Shown here in pieces: positions 42,566 to 50,233 of a DNA stretch of 64,000 nucleotides; the stretch's first letter is position 1; every line of letters starts with the position of its first letter. The DNA is from Hymenobacter arizonensis. GTDB taxonomy: Bacteria; Bacteroidota; Bacteroidia; Cytophagales; Hymenobacteraceae. The position numbers were made by a program, and so were the translations under genes. The notes under the pieces were generated by a model. It saw nothing but the letters and a program-made list of their open reading frames with translations, was not told the origin of the DNA and ran no database searches. The stretch covers positions 186,001-250,000 of the forward strand of contig NZ_FOXS01000004.1 of NCBI RefSeq assembly GCF_900115775.1, in the 5' to 3' direction.

Positions 42566-44995
42566 ATGTTTAAGAACTATTTCCTCGTGGCCTACCGGAA
42601 CCTCATCCGGCACAAAGGCTTTTCCTTTCTCAACATTGCCGGCCTGGCCCTGGGCCTCACCGCCTGCCTGCTTATCGGCCTATTCGTGCACGACGAGCTG
42701 CAGTTCGACAAGTTCGTGCCCCAGGGCGACCAGATTTACCGCATTTACTCGGAGCGCACCAAAACCGAAACGCCGGAAACCCTCGCGCCGGTGCCGCCCA
42801 TGTACGCCACCACCATGAAGCAGGAGTTCCCGGAAGTGGAGCAAACCACGCGCATCCTGATGGAGTCGTCCGTCGATTTGCTGGAGGTCGGCGACAAGAA
42901 AATCTACGTTGAAAATGGCCTCATTGCCGACTCCACCTTTTTCGAGATTTTCCCGCTGGACTTCAAGTACGGCTCGGCTGCCCACGCGCTGGATGCGCCC
43001 ATGTCGATGGTGCTGGCCGAGGACGTGGCCAAGAGCTTCTTCGGCGACGAAAACCCAGTGGGCAAGCAGATTAAGATGAACAAAACAAGCTTCGTTGTGA
43101 AGGGTGTTTTGCAAAACAACTTGTCCAAATTTCACTTGAAGGTAAATTCGGTCATTCCCCTTTCCGCGGCTCAGCTACCCAAAGAGCGCATGAAAAAATG
43201 GGGCTGGCACCAGTTTTTCACCTACGTGAAGCTGCGGCCCGGCACCGACGCCCAGCAGACCCAGGCCAAGTTGCGGAGCTACGTCGCCGAGAAGGTGAAC
43301 CCGACCTTGCCCGAGGACGACAAGGTGACGGACCTTTCGTTTTTGCAGCCGCTGCACGAGGTGCACCTGTACTCGGCCAACTTCAAGTACGACTCGTCGG
43401 TGAAGGGCAACATCACCTACGTGAAGGCCCTGGGTTTTATTGCCGCGTTCATTCTGCTCATTGCCGGCTTCAACTTCGTGAATCTGTCCACGGCCAAGTC
43501 GATGCAGCGGGCCAAGGAAGTGGGCATCCGCAAAACCATTGGGGCCAGCCGCGAGCAACTGATGCTACAGTTCCTGAGCGAAACCGTGCTGCTCACGCTG
43601 GTGAGCGTGGTGCTGGCCACGGTGCTCACGGCCCTGCTGCTGCCCTCGCTGAACACCTTCACGGGCAAAACCATGACGTTTGACTTGCTCACCAACCCGG
43701 GGCTGCTGGGCGTGTTGGTGCTGCTGACCGTGGTGGTGGGGCTGGTGGCGGGCTTCTACCCGGCGCTGGTGCTCTCCAGCTTCCAGCCCGTGAAGGTGCT
43801 AAAAAGCGCGGTGGTGACGGACAGCGTGTTTGGCCGCGTGCAGTGGCTGCGGCACGGCCTGATTGTGGTGCAATTTGCGCTGTCGGTGTTCCTGATAGTG
43901 TGCGCGCTGGTGGTGTTCCGGCAGGTGAGCTACCTGCACAATAAGGACTTGGGCTTCAACCGCGACCAAATCATGTTTTTCCCCATGCGGGGCGACAACA
44001 TGAACAAGCACTACGACACCTTCAAAAACGAGCTGCAGCAAGTGCCCGGCGTGGCGTCGGCCAGCATCGGCTACGGCTTCCCCGGCGACCAAGTGGCCGG
44101 CGACGGCATCATTGTGCCTACCAACGGCGAGGACAAAGAGAAAGGCGTGACCCAGCTGATGGTGGACTACGACTACCTCAAAACCCTGGGTCTGCAGCTG
44201 GTGACGGGCCGCGACTTCTCCCAAGAGATGAAAACCGACAAAGACCAAGCCTTCATCATCAACGAAACGGCCGTGAAAGAACTCGGGTTTGGCACGCCCG
44301 ATAAGGCCCTGGGCCAAACCCTGAAGTGGAAAGTATGGAACAACAAAAACCCCGATTCCTTGAAAATCGGCAAGGTTATCGGCGTGGTGAAAGACTTCCA
44401 CTACAAGAGCCTGTACGACAAGCTGGAACCCGCCGTGCTGCAGATATTCCCCGGCGCCTATTGGAAAGTAGCCGTCAAGCTCAAGGCCGACAACATCGGC
44501 AGCTCCGTGGAAGGCGTGAAGCAAGTATGGGCCAAGTTCAGCCCCGAAAGCCCCATCGAATACAAGTTTCTGGACAACAACTTCGACCAGATGTACAAGG
44601 CCGAAGACAAGCTCAAGTCGCTGCTCTGGATATTCACTGGCATCGCCATTTTCGTGGGTTGCCTTGGGCTATTCGGCCTGGCCACCTACGCCGCCGAGCG
44701 CCGCAAGAAGGAAATAGGCATCCGTAAAGTATTGGGTGCGAGCGTGGGCAGCATCGTGAGCTTGCTCTCGAAGGAATTCCTGGTGCTGGTATTGATAGCA
44801 GCCGTCATTGCCTTCCCCGCCGCCTGGCTGGCCATGAGCCGCTGGCTGCAGGACTTCGCCTACCGCATCGACATGCCGCTCTGGGCCTTCCTGGCCGCTG
44901 GCCTAACGGCTGCAGCCGTGGCCTTCCTCACGGTGGGCTACCAGGCCGTGCGTGCCGCCACCATGAACCCCGTGAACAACCTGCGGGCGCAGTAG
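42566..44995 (+). CDS. FtsX/MacB-like ABC transporter permease 2
   Basis: 809 residues from the ATG of MFKNYFLVAYRNLIRHKGFS. Same two-lobe plan as the preceding permease: helix at about 18-40, large periplasmic domain, FtsX helices about 285-405 with elbow QRAKEVGIRKTIGASRE, anchor helix at about 435-455, second periplasmic domain, and FtsX helices about 690-800 with ERRKKEIGIRKVLGASVG. It is clearly paralogous to permease 1, although more diverged in the periplasmic parts. The TAG stop overlaps the first base of a 23-bp hairpin. Likely partner of permease 1 and the HlyD protein. Confidence 0.9.
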   Translation: MFKNYFLVAYRNLIRHKGFSFLNIAGLALGLTACLLIGLFVHDELQFDKFVPQGDQIYRIYSERTKTETPETLAPVPPMYATTMKQEFPEVEQTTRILMESSVDLLEVGDKKIYVENGLIADSTFFEIFPLDFKYGSAAHALDAPMSMVLAEDVAKSFFGDENPVGKQIKMNKTSFVVKGVLQNNLSKFHLKVNSVIPLSAAQLPKERMKKWGWHQFFTYVKLRPGTDAQQTQAKLRSYVAEKVNPTLPEDDKVTDLSFLQPLHEVHLYSANFKYDSSVKGNITYVKALGFIAAFILLIAGFNFVNLSTAKSMQRAKEVGIRKTIGASREQLMLQFLSETVLLTLVSVVLATVLTALLLPSLNTFTGKTMTFDLLTNPGLLGVLVLLTVVVGLVAGFYPALVLSSFQPVKVLKSAVVTDSVFGRVQWLRHGLIVVQFALSVFLIVCALVVFRQVSYLHNKDLGFNRDQIMFFPMRGDNMNKHYDTFKNELQQVPGVASASIGYGFPGDQVAGDGIIVPTNGEDKEKGVTQLMVDYDYLKTLGLQLVTGRDFSQEMKTDKDQAFIINETAVKELGFGTPDKALGQTLKWKVWNNKNPDSLKIGKVIGVVKDFHYKSLYDKLEPAVLQIFPGAYWKVAVKLKADNIGSSVEGVKQVWAKFSPESPIEYKFLDNNFDQMYKAEDKLKSLLWIFTGIAIFVGCLGLFGLATYAAERRKKEIGIRKVLGASVGSIVSLLSKEFLVLVLIAAVIAFPAAWLAMSRWLQDFAYRIDMPLWAFLAAGLTAAAVAFLTVGYQAVRAATMNPVNNLRAQ

Positions 44996-45055
44996 GCGCA
45001 GTCACCGTAATGCCACTCCCTGTGAAAAAGGAAGTGGCATTACGGTGACTGCGCC
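44995..45055 (+). terminator. 23-bp perfect hairpin after exporter operon
   Basis: The arms 44995-45017 and 45033-45055 pair perfectly; loop 15 nt. The left arm starts at the last base of the stop codon, so ribosomes finishing translation would occupy part of it. No T-run follows; it may protect the 3' end of the mRNA rather than end transcription. Confidence 0.65.
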
Positions 45056-45114
45056 GGCATCCCAAGCGGTGCTCTGCCTAAAGCCATAAGAGCGTGTTTG
45101 GGTTTTTGATAGTG

Positions 45115-45142
45115 GTCATGCTGAGCTTATCGAAGCATAATG
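45115..45142. repeat. Single family A arm
   Basis: GTCATGCTGAGCTTATCGAAGCAT matches the family A arm, but no partner arm is found within 200 nt. It may be a leftover or a solo REP. Confidence 0.65.
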
Positions 45143-45183
45143 TGCCAGGGGCCTTTTACCAAAAACCAACCATCCTCTTAGCG

Positions 45184-45219
45184 TAAAAAAGCCTTCATGC
45201 TTGCGCAGGAAGGCTTTTT
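45184..45219 (-). terminator. Terminator of small membrane-protein gene
   Basis: The stem AAAAAGCCTTC (45186-45196) pairs with GAAGGCTTTTT (45209-45219). It lies about 20 nt downstream of the stop codon on the minus strand, with U-tracts on both sides. Confidence 0.85.
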
Positions 45220-45239
45220 CCAACACAAGTAACGGGCGA

Positions 45240-45608
45240 TTAGCGGTATTTCGGCATCTCCTCTCGCTCGGAGAGCAAGCCGGTGGTCAGCAGCGTGGCG
45301 CCGACGGCCAAAAAGGTGTTGCGGGCTTTTTTGTTTTTGGAAAAACCCAGGAGCCACGGCGCCCCCAAACTGGTGAGGGCCGTCACCACATCGATGGCCA
45401 GGTGGGTTTTGTAGGGGATGGATTTTACCAGGCCCCACTCGGCGCGGGTGAAGGCGGTGAGGGCCAGGATGCCGCTGCCCAGCACGTAGCCCAGGGTAGC
45501 GGGGGTCTTGTCTTCGCTAAAGCCGAGGAGCGCCGGAGCGGCGGCTACAAGGGGGGCGGCGGAATAGTCGAGGGCGCCGTGCACACGGCGGGAAATGGGC
45601 TTGCTCAT
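45240..45608 (-). CDS. Small integral membrane protein, SPW-repeat-like
   Basis: 122 residues. Four hydrophobic segments at about 14-30, 38-54, 67-85 and 97-113. The pattern HGALDYSAAPLVAAAPALLG and APWLLGFSKNKKARNT recalls the SPW-repeat family (membrane pairs with a SPW/APW turn). N-terminal MSKPISRRVHG faces the cytoplasm. Function unknown. The first ATG is used. It stands alone with its own terminator. Confidence 0.75.
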   Translation of the reverse strand: MSKPISRRVHGALDYSAAPLVAAAPALLGFSEDKTPATLGYVLGSGILALTAFTRAEWGLVKSIPYKTHLAIDVVTALTSLGAPWLLGFSKNKKARNTFLAVGATLLTTGLLSEREEMPKYR

Positions 45609-45947
45609 AAGGGCGATTAGAGAGTAGATAAAGGAGGTGGATTGGTGCAGGATTAACGTCAGCCGTCCGCCAAAGGATATTGTTGAGCTTGGCTTTCAGA
45701 GCCACGGCCGCCGCCGGCGGTAGCATCAAGGCGACCCAATTGAACGTGGTCCGGTTTTATTCTTCTATCGCCATAACTTGCCCCTGCGAGTCAGGAAGGG
45801 GTTAATAGCCGTCAACCATCCTGCGAACGGTAGCCTAAGAACTCCCGCCGCAACTTACTGACTCGTTTCTTTTTTGCCCTCCTCATTTCCCAAACACGCG
45901 CTAAGTAGCGAACCGCCATCTGCCTTAGCTGGTGTCATTGCTTTGTT
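45609..45947. other. Intergenic region, no gene seen
   Basis: 339 nt between the small membrane-protein gene and the serine hydrolase gene. No convincing frame, hairpin or TAnnTTTG box could be assigned. It has GC-rich and AT-rich patches. Confidence 0.5.
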
Positions 45948-47048
45948 TTACCGTTCAAACTTATTGATTTTCACTTTAGGCTCGATGCCTTTCACATAAA
46001 AGGACGCAATAGCTCTGGCAAAGTCGGGCAGCAATTCCCCGTCGTTTGAAAGCACAATAATGGTGTAGCCTTGGTCAGGAAAACGCCAGACATCACCCAG
46101 CCCCGGCCCGCCGCTGTGCCCCGCACTCAAAACGGTCTTTTCTTCGCCCAGTGCCCACCCAACTCTGGAAAATTCCGAGAGTTCCCGGCCGACACTGTCT
46201 TGACCGTAAATAAGACTTTTGGAGAATGATTGCGGAAACAGAACCTCTTTGTCGAGGCCAATGGCCCAATTCACCATGTCGTGCAGCGAAGCGAAGTAGC
46301 CCCCGGCGGTGTAAGTGTACTGAGGGTATATGTACTTGTAAGCCCTCAGTTGCCCGTCAAGGTCGTAGTAAGTGGTGGCTTTTTGCGAGATTAGATTGGT
46401 GCGCATAAAGGCGCCAAGCCGTTGTTCCATATCAAAGGCACCGTCGTTCATATTGAGCGGGCCGGTCACTTGTTCTTTCAAAATTTGGGTGAAGGGCTTG
46501 TTGTAAATCTTCTCCAAAATGTAGCCGGCTACCATAAAGTCAGCCTGTGCATAGTGCTGCTTGGTTCCAGGGGTGTATTCCTGCGTGGAATCCATCAAGG
46601 CCTTTACAACTTGCGCAGTGGGCAGGTAGGCGTTTCCGTGGTAGTCCCGAATGCCACTGGAATGACTGAGCAAGTGCTTGACTTGTATGTTTTGCCAGCG
46701 TGCTGGCACGGAATCAATATACTTTCCGATGGGGTCCTCTAGCCGCAACTTTCCGGCGTAGATGGTTTTCATAATTAGTGTGGATGTCAGCAGCTTGGTA
46801 CACGAGGCAATTTGGAAATTGCTGTGCACCGTGACCGGGCGATTCCATTCCACATTGGCTTGCCCGTAAGCGGTTGCCTTCACCTGTTTACCATTTTTGA
46901 TTACCGCCACTGCTAGGCCGGGAATCTTTAGCGTTTTCATTTGGCGGGCAACAAACTCATCTACTAAACGGTCAGCGGAGGGAGTCTGGGCTGCGCACGG
47001 CAGGCACAGGAAAGTGAGCAGGAAAAGACTTGCGAGGTATTTCAACAT
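45948..47048 (-). CDS. Secreted serine hydrolase, beta-lactamase/PBP4-fold (class C-like)
   Basis: 366 residues from the ATG of MLKYLASLFLLTFLCLPCAA (signal peptide). Catalytic motif S-x-x-K in IASCTKLLTS; the Tyr motif in KQHYAQADFMVAGY (YAQ, where YxN is usual); third motif HSGGPG. The overall layout matches the Beta-lactamase family PF00144, whose members include D,D-peptidases, esterases and class C beta-lactamases. The third residue of the Tyr motif is Gln, not Asn, so a true beta-lactamase is less likely than a peptidase or esterase. It is downstream on the minus strand of the tmRNA gene and probably unrelated to it. A frame 33 codons longer was rejected because it lacks a leader. Confidence 0.9.
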   Translation of the reverse strand: MLKYLASLFLLTFLCLPCAAQTPSADRLVDEFVARQMKTLKIPGLAVAVIKNGKQVKATAYGQANVEWNRPVTVHSNFQIASCTKLLTSTLIMKTIYAGKLRLEDPIGKYIDSVPARWQNIQVKHLLSHSSGIRDYHGNAYLPTAQVVKALMDSTQEYTPGTKQHYAQADFMVAGYILEKIYNKPFTQILKEQVTGPLNMNDGAFDMEQRLGAFMRTNLISQKATTYYDLDGQLRAYKYIYPQYTYTAGGYFASLHDMVNWAIGLDKEVLFPQSFSKSLIYGQDSVGRELSEFSRVGWALGEEKTVLSAGHSGGPGLGDVWRFPDQGYTIIVLSNDGELLPDFARAIASFYVKGIEPKVKINKFER

Positions 47049-47200
47049 GGCCGGTAGTCGCTTAAAAGGAAAATGGTCGCCGAAGGCCAAGTGCACTATC
47101 TGGGCTGCAAGGCGAATGGCGGCGTGGGTACCGGGCAAGCGCATCAATCGTTACAGAGGCCTGCTGCCGCAGTGCCAAAGAAGAATAGGCTGAAAACGAA

Positions 47201-47236
47201 AAAAGCCCGCCTGCAAACTGCAGGCGGGCTTTTTTG
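47201..47236 (-). terminator. Terminator of tmRNA gene
   Basis: The stem GCCCGCCTGC (47205-47214) with GCAGGCGGGC (47220-47229), loop 5 nt, with A-run on one side and T-run on the other. It starts directly after the tmRNA 3' end. Confidence 0.9.
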
Positions 47237-47605
47237 TGGAGATGCAGGGATTCGAACCCTGGTCCAGACAAGGAAATCAACGTGCTTTCTACGTGCGTAT
47301 CCAGACTTGAATTTTCGAAGAACCTCAGGCGTCAGTCAGGCCCTTGAGTTTCCCTTAGCTGCAGTTGAGTTTCGCCTCCGAGTCACAGCTCCTCGAAGAC
47401 TATTTTCTACTTACGACGCTCCGAACTCCCAGGTGTAGAAACTTACCCGGGCGGAACGATGACATTACCTAATTCTAAATTAGGCAGCCATGGCGTACGA
47501 ATAGTCGCCGGTTGTTTTTCGATAGATTTTTTTACAGGAGAGCTTCCATCAACTCCTGGCACGCTTACCCGCAATTTGCGCAAGCTGTCAATTCCGGTCA
47601 TCCCC
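47236..47605 (-). ncRNA. ssrA: tmRNA (transfer-messenger RNA), SsrA
   Basis: On the minus strand the 5' end reads GGGGATGACCGGAATTGACA and the 3' end GGTTCGAATCCCTGCATCTC then CA. The two ends pair as an acceptor stem (GGGGATG with CATCTCC). The T-loop GGTTCGAATCC is canonical. The CCA end is not fully encoded. The tag reading frame is at 47480-47509 and reads GDYSYAMAA followed by TAA, close to known Bacteroidota tags that end in YALAA/YAMAA. The RNA rescues stalled ribosomes with SmpB (not in the window) and marks the peptides for proteolysis. A near-match -7 box (TACCTTCG) lies about 50 nt upstream of the 5' end. Confidence 0.96.
47480..47509 (-). other. tmRNA tag-peptide reading frame
   Basis: From the resume codon GGC: Gly-Asp-Tyr-Ser-Tyr-Ala-Met-Ala-Ala, stop TAA. 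The resume codon position is inferred from the tag pattern; it could begin one codon earlier (ACC). Confidence 0.8.
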
Positions 47606-47715
47606 AAATGGTAAAGAACGATTCCCGCCGTTGCCTCTCAGCCCAAGCGGGCCGCGAAGGTACGCGGATATGGTAGAAACGCCAGGGCAGGAGGGAAGGT
47701 TTCCTATTCTATCGC

Positions 47716-47855
47716 CTGTCATCCTGAGCTTGCGAAGGACCTTATCACGGCCGAACGATGCGCAGTACCCTGTTTGTTAACTGAGAAACGCGGCTCTATT
47801 TCTACTGCAAACTGTTCCAGCGTGATAAGGTCCTTCGCTACGCTCAGGATGACAG
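47716..47855. repeat. Family A palindromic repeat (variant, CATCCTGAGC type)
   Basis: Arms about 47716-47749 and 47821-47855 with a few mismatches and a 71-nt spacer. The core TGTCATCCTGAGCTTGCGAAG then ACCTTATCACG is a variant of family A. It lies between tmRNA and dnaX, which are divergent. Confidence 0.85.
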
Positions 47856-47894
47856 ATGGGGTCAAAACCGCTTCCAAAGCCGCCCTTTTTTGGG

Positions 47895-47902
47895 TAACTT
47901 TG
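47895..47902 (+). promoter_or_regulatory. Putative dnaX promoter, -7 box TAACTTTG
   Basis: Exact match to TAnnTTTG, 12 nt before the dnaX ATG. That would leave a very short or nearly leaderless 5' end; -33 element unclear. Confidence 0.45.
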
Positions 47903-47914
47903 TAGACAGAACTT

Positions 47915-49972
47915 ATGGATAATTTCGTCGTTTCGGCCCGCAAGTACCGTCCTTCCACGTTTCGCAGCGTGGTGGGGCAGCAGCACGTCACCACCACGCT
48001 GCAGAACGCTATTCAGAGCCAGCATCTGGCCCAGGCGTTCCTGTTTTGCGGCCCCCGGGGGGTAGGCAAAACCACCTGCGCCCGCATTCTGGCCAAAACC
48101 ATCAACTGCACCAACCTCTCGGCCGAGACCGAAGCCTGCGGCACTTGCCCCTCGTGCGTGGCCTTCCAGGATAATGCCTCGTTCAACGTGCACGAGCTGG
48201 ACGCCGCCTCCAACAACTCCGTCGAAGACATCCGCTCACTGGTGGAGCAGGTGCGCTACGCCCCCCAGGCCGGTAAGTATAAAATCTACATCATCGACGA
48301 GGTGCACATGCTCTCGAACGCCGCCTTCAACGCCTTTCTGAAGACGCTGGAGGAGCCGCCGAGCTACGCCATATTTATCCTCGCCACCACCGAGCGCCAC
48401 AAAATCATCCCCACCATCCTGTCGCGCTGCCAGATTTTCGATTTCAGCCGCATCAAGGTGGAGGACATGCGCAGCCACCTGCGCTACGTGGCCACCCAGG
48501 AAGGCATCACGGCCGAAGACGACGCCCTGCACCTACTGGCCCAAAAGGCCGACGGCGGTCTGCGCGACGCCCTGTCGATGTTCGACCAGATGGTCACCTT
48601 CGGCGGCAACAACCTCACCTACAAAGAGGTGGTGCAAAACCTGCACATCCTCGACTACGATTACTATTTCCGCCTCGTCGATAGCCTGCTCACCGAAAAC
48701 CTCTCCGCCGCCCTGCTGCTGCTCGATGAGGTGATGCAGAACGGCTTCGACCTGCACAACTTCGTGGTGGGCACCGCTGAGCACCTACGCGGCCTGCTCG
48801 TGTGCAAAGACGCCGTGACCGTGCAGCTGCTGGAAGTGTCCGAAGGCATCCGACTGAAGTACGTGCAGCAGGCCCAGGCTGCGCCGTTGGCCTTCCTGCT
48901 CTCCGCCCTCAACCTCATCAGCCAGTGCGACCGGGAGTTCAAGCAGGCCAAAAACCAGCGCCTTCACGTCGAGCTGGCGCTCATGAAGCTGGCTTATCTC
49001 AACGGGGCCGTACAGTTCGTCCGCGAGCTAAGCCCTGCCAGCAACGGCGAGGCTAAAAAAAAAACTAGTGGCCTAAACAGCCCTGCTGATGCAGCCGCGC
49101 CTGCAGCGCCTGCGCCGAGCAGCAACGGTAAAGTCCACGCGCAGTTTGCCCCCATTGCCTCGCCCGTGGCTATTACCCCAGCTGCTACTGTGCCAGCTGC
49201 TCCGGCGCCAGTTCCTGCCGCTCCCACGGTATCCACGGCCGCTTTGCCTGAGTTCGAGGCCTTACCCGCTGGCCGGGTGGCGCCCCCCGCCGATGGCCCT
49301 GAGCCCCTGCCCGTAGAAAGCGGGGTAGAGGAGCTGCACGACACCCCGAGCATCGAGCCGGAGCTCGAGGCAGCCATCACCGAGCGCCATCAGATGCGCG
49401 ACACCCTGCCGCACGTCGAAATTGGCGTGCCCAGCTTTGAAGGGATTGAGCCCACCCCGCGCCCCACCCCGGCTGCTGCTTTTGCCAAAATTCCCAGCTT
49501 GGGGAATAAAATTCCGAGCCTGAAGGACCTAAGCAGCAAGCTGGCGGCTGGTCCCGCTTCAGCTTCTGTGGTAGCCGAGCCCCAGTATACCAGCGGCCCG
49601 GTGGCGCCCATCGACCCCGCCCTGCTGCAGCGGGTATGGAAAGAGCTGGCCGAGGAGCGCCGCGCCCAAGACCGCATGAGCGAATTCTGGGTGCTGAACC
49701 GCCCAGTGACCGCCAATGGTGAGCACATGATTGAGCTGGCCGTCGACAACCCCATTCAGGTCGACCAGTTCAACGACATGCGGGTGGAGTTTTTGGCGGA
49801 CTTGCGGCGCCGCACTGGTCACCCGCGCCTTTCAGTGCAAGTTGTGGTAACCACGGCCGCACCCACTGGTCGCAAGCTGTACACCGCCACCGACAAGTTC
49901 GAGTACCTGGCCGAGCGGTTCCCGGCCCTGCGCGAGGCCAAGCATCGGCTGGGGCTGGAGGCGGAATTCTAA
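47915..49972 (+). CDS. dnaX: DNA polymerase III subunit gamma/tau
   Basis: 685 residues. Domain I with Walker A GPRGVGKT (46-53), zinc module C65/C75/C78/C81, Walker B IIDEVH (126-131), sensor region ILATTERHKIIPTILSRCQ with Arg; domain II and III to about residue 375. Then a long Pro/Ala-rich linker (about 380-510) and a C-terminal domain (about 560-685) as in tau. The protein is the clamp-loader ATPase that also ties polymerases together. At codon 381 the gene has ten consecutive A (49055-49064); see the finding on slippage. A -1 shift would stop after about 384 residues, giving a gamma-like form. A 42-bp palindrome follows the stop. Confidence 0.96.
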   Translation: MDNFVVSARKYRPSTFRSVVGQQHVTTTLQNAIQSQHLAQAFLFCGPRGVGKTTCARILAKTINCTNLSAETEACGTCPSCVAFQDNASFNVHELDAASNNSVEDIRSLVEQVRYAPQAGKYKIYIIDEVHMLSNAAFNAFLKTLEEPPSYAIFILATTERHKIIPTILSRCQIFDFSRIKVEDMRSHLRYVATQEGITAEDDALHLLAQKADGGLRDALSMFDQMVTFGGNNLTYKEVVQNLHILDYDYYFRLVDSLLTENLSAALLLLDEVMQNGFDLHNFVVGTAEHLRGLLVCKDAVTVQLLEVSEGIRLKYVQQAQAAPLAFLLSALNLISQCDREFKQAKNQRLHVELALMKLAYLNGAVQFVRELSPASNGEAKKKTSGLNSPADAAAPAAPAPSSNGKVHAQFAPIASPVAITPAATVPAAPAPVPAAPTVSTAALPEFEALPAGRVAPPADGPEPLPVESGVEELHDTPSIEPELEAAITERHQMRDTLPHVEIGVPSFEGIEPTPRPTPAAAFAKIPSLGNKIPSLKDLSSKLAAGPASASVVAEPQYTSGPVAPIDPALLQRVWKELAEERRAQDRMSEFWVLNRPVTANGEHMIELAVDNPIQVDQFNDMRVEFLADLRRRTGHPRLSVQVVVTTAAPTGRKLYTATDKFEYLAERFPALREAKHRLGLEAEF
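49055..49064 (+). promoter_or_regulatory. A10 slippery tract in dnaX
   Basis: Ten A in a row, in frame AAA AAA AAA ACT AGT. A -1 ribosomal shift (or an extra A in the mRNA) reads AAC TAG, an immediate stop. A one-base loss gives CTA GTG GCC TAA, also a stop. The location is just after domain III, as in other dnaX genes with programmed shifts. Confidence 0.6.
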
Positions 49973-50071
49973 GCGCAAGGTTTCGCGAAGTGAAAAAGGG
50001 AAGTCTCGCAAAGTCTGGCATACCGTCAAACTTTGCGAGACTTCCCTTTTTCACTTCGCGAAACCTTGCGC
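49973..50071. repeat. Family E, 42-bp perfect palindrome
   Basis: 42-nt arms (49973-50014 and 50030-50071) are perfect inverted copies; loop 15 nt. It begins directly after the dnaX stop codon. It is the longest perfect inverted repeat noticed in the window and likely ends dnaX transcription or is a REPIN-like element. Confidence 0.92.
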
Positions 50072-50188
50072 GAATACGCTGCAAACGTTTGTGCCTAAAA
50101 CTAACCTCATCAGCACCACGAACCCTCAGCGCCGAACAAACCGGCAAGATAGCTGTAAAATTCGTTTTATATTCCCCTATCAGCTAGC

Positions 50189-50196
50189 TACCTTTG
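50189..50196 (+). promoter_or_regulatory. Putative promoter, -7 box TACCTTTG, for M16 gene
   Basis: Exact TAnnTTTG match 37 nt before the GTG start of the M16 peptidase gene. A possible -33 element TTCG lies upstream but is weak. Confidence 0.5.
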
Positions 50197-50233
50197 TTTT
50201 TCGAATCTTTTCGGCTACCCTTCTGCGCCTTTC

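Noticed and set aside
45948..47048. Antibiotic-resistance beta-lactamase
   Set aside because: The catalytic Ser/Lys motif is present, but the Tyr motif is YAQ rather than YxN, and the family contains many peptidases and esterases; no resistance claim is justified.
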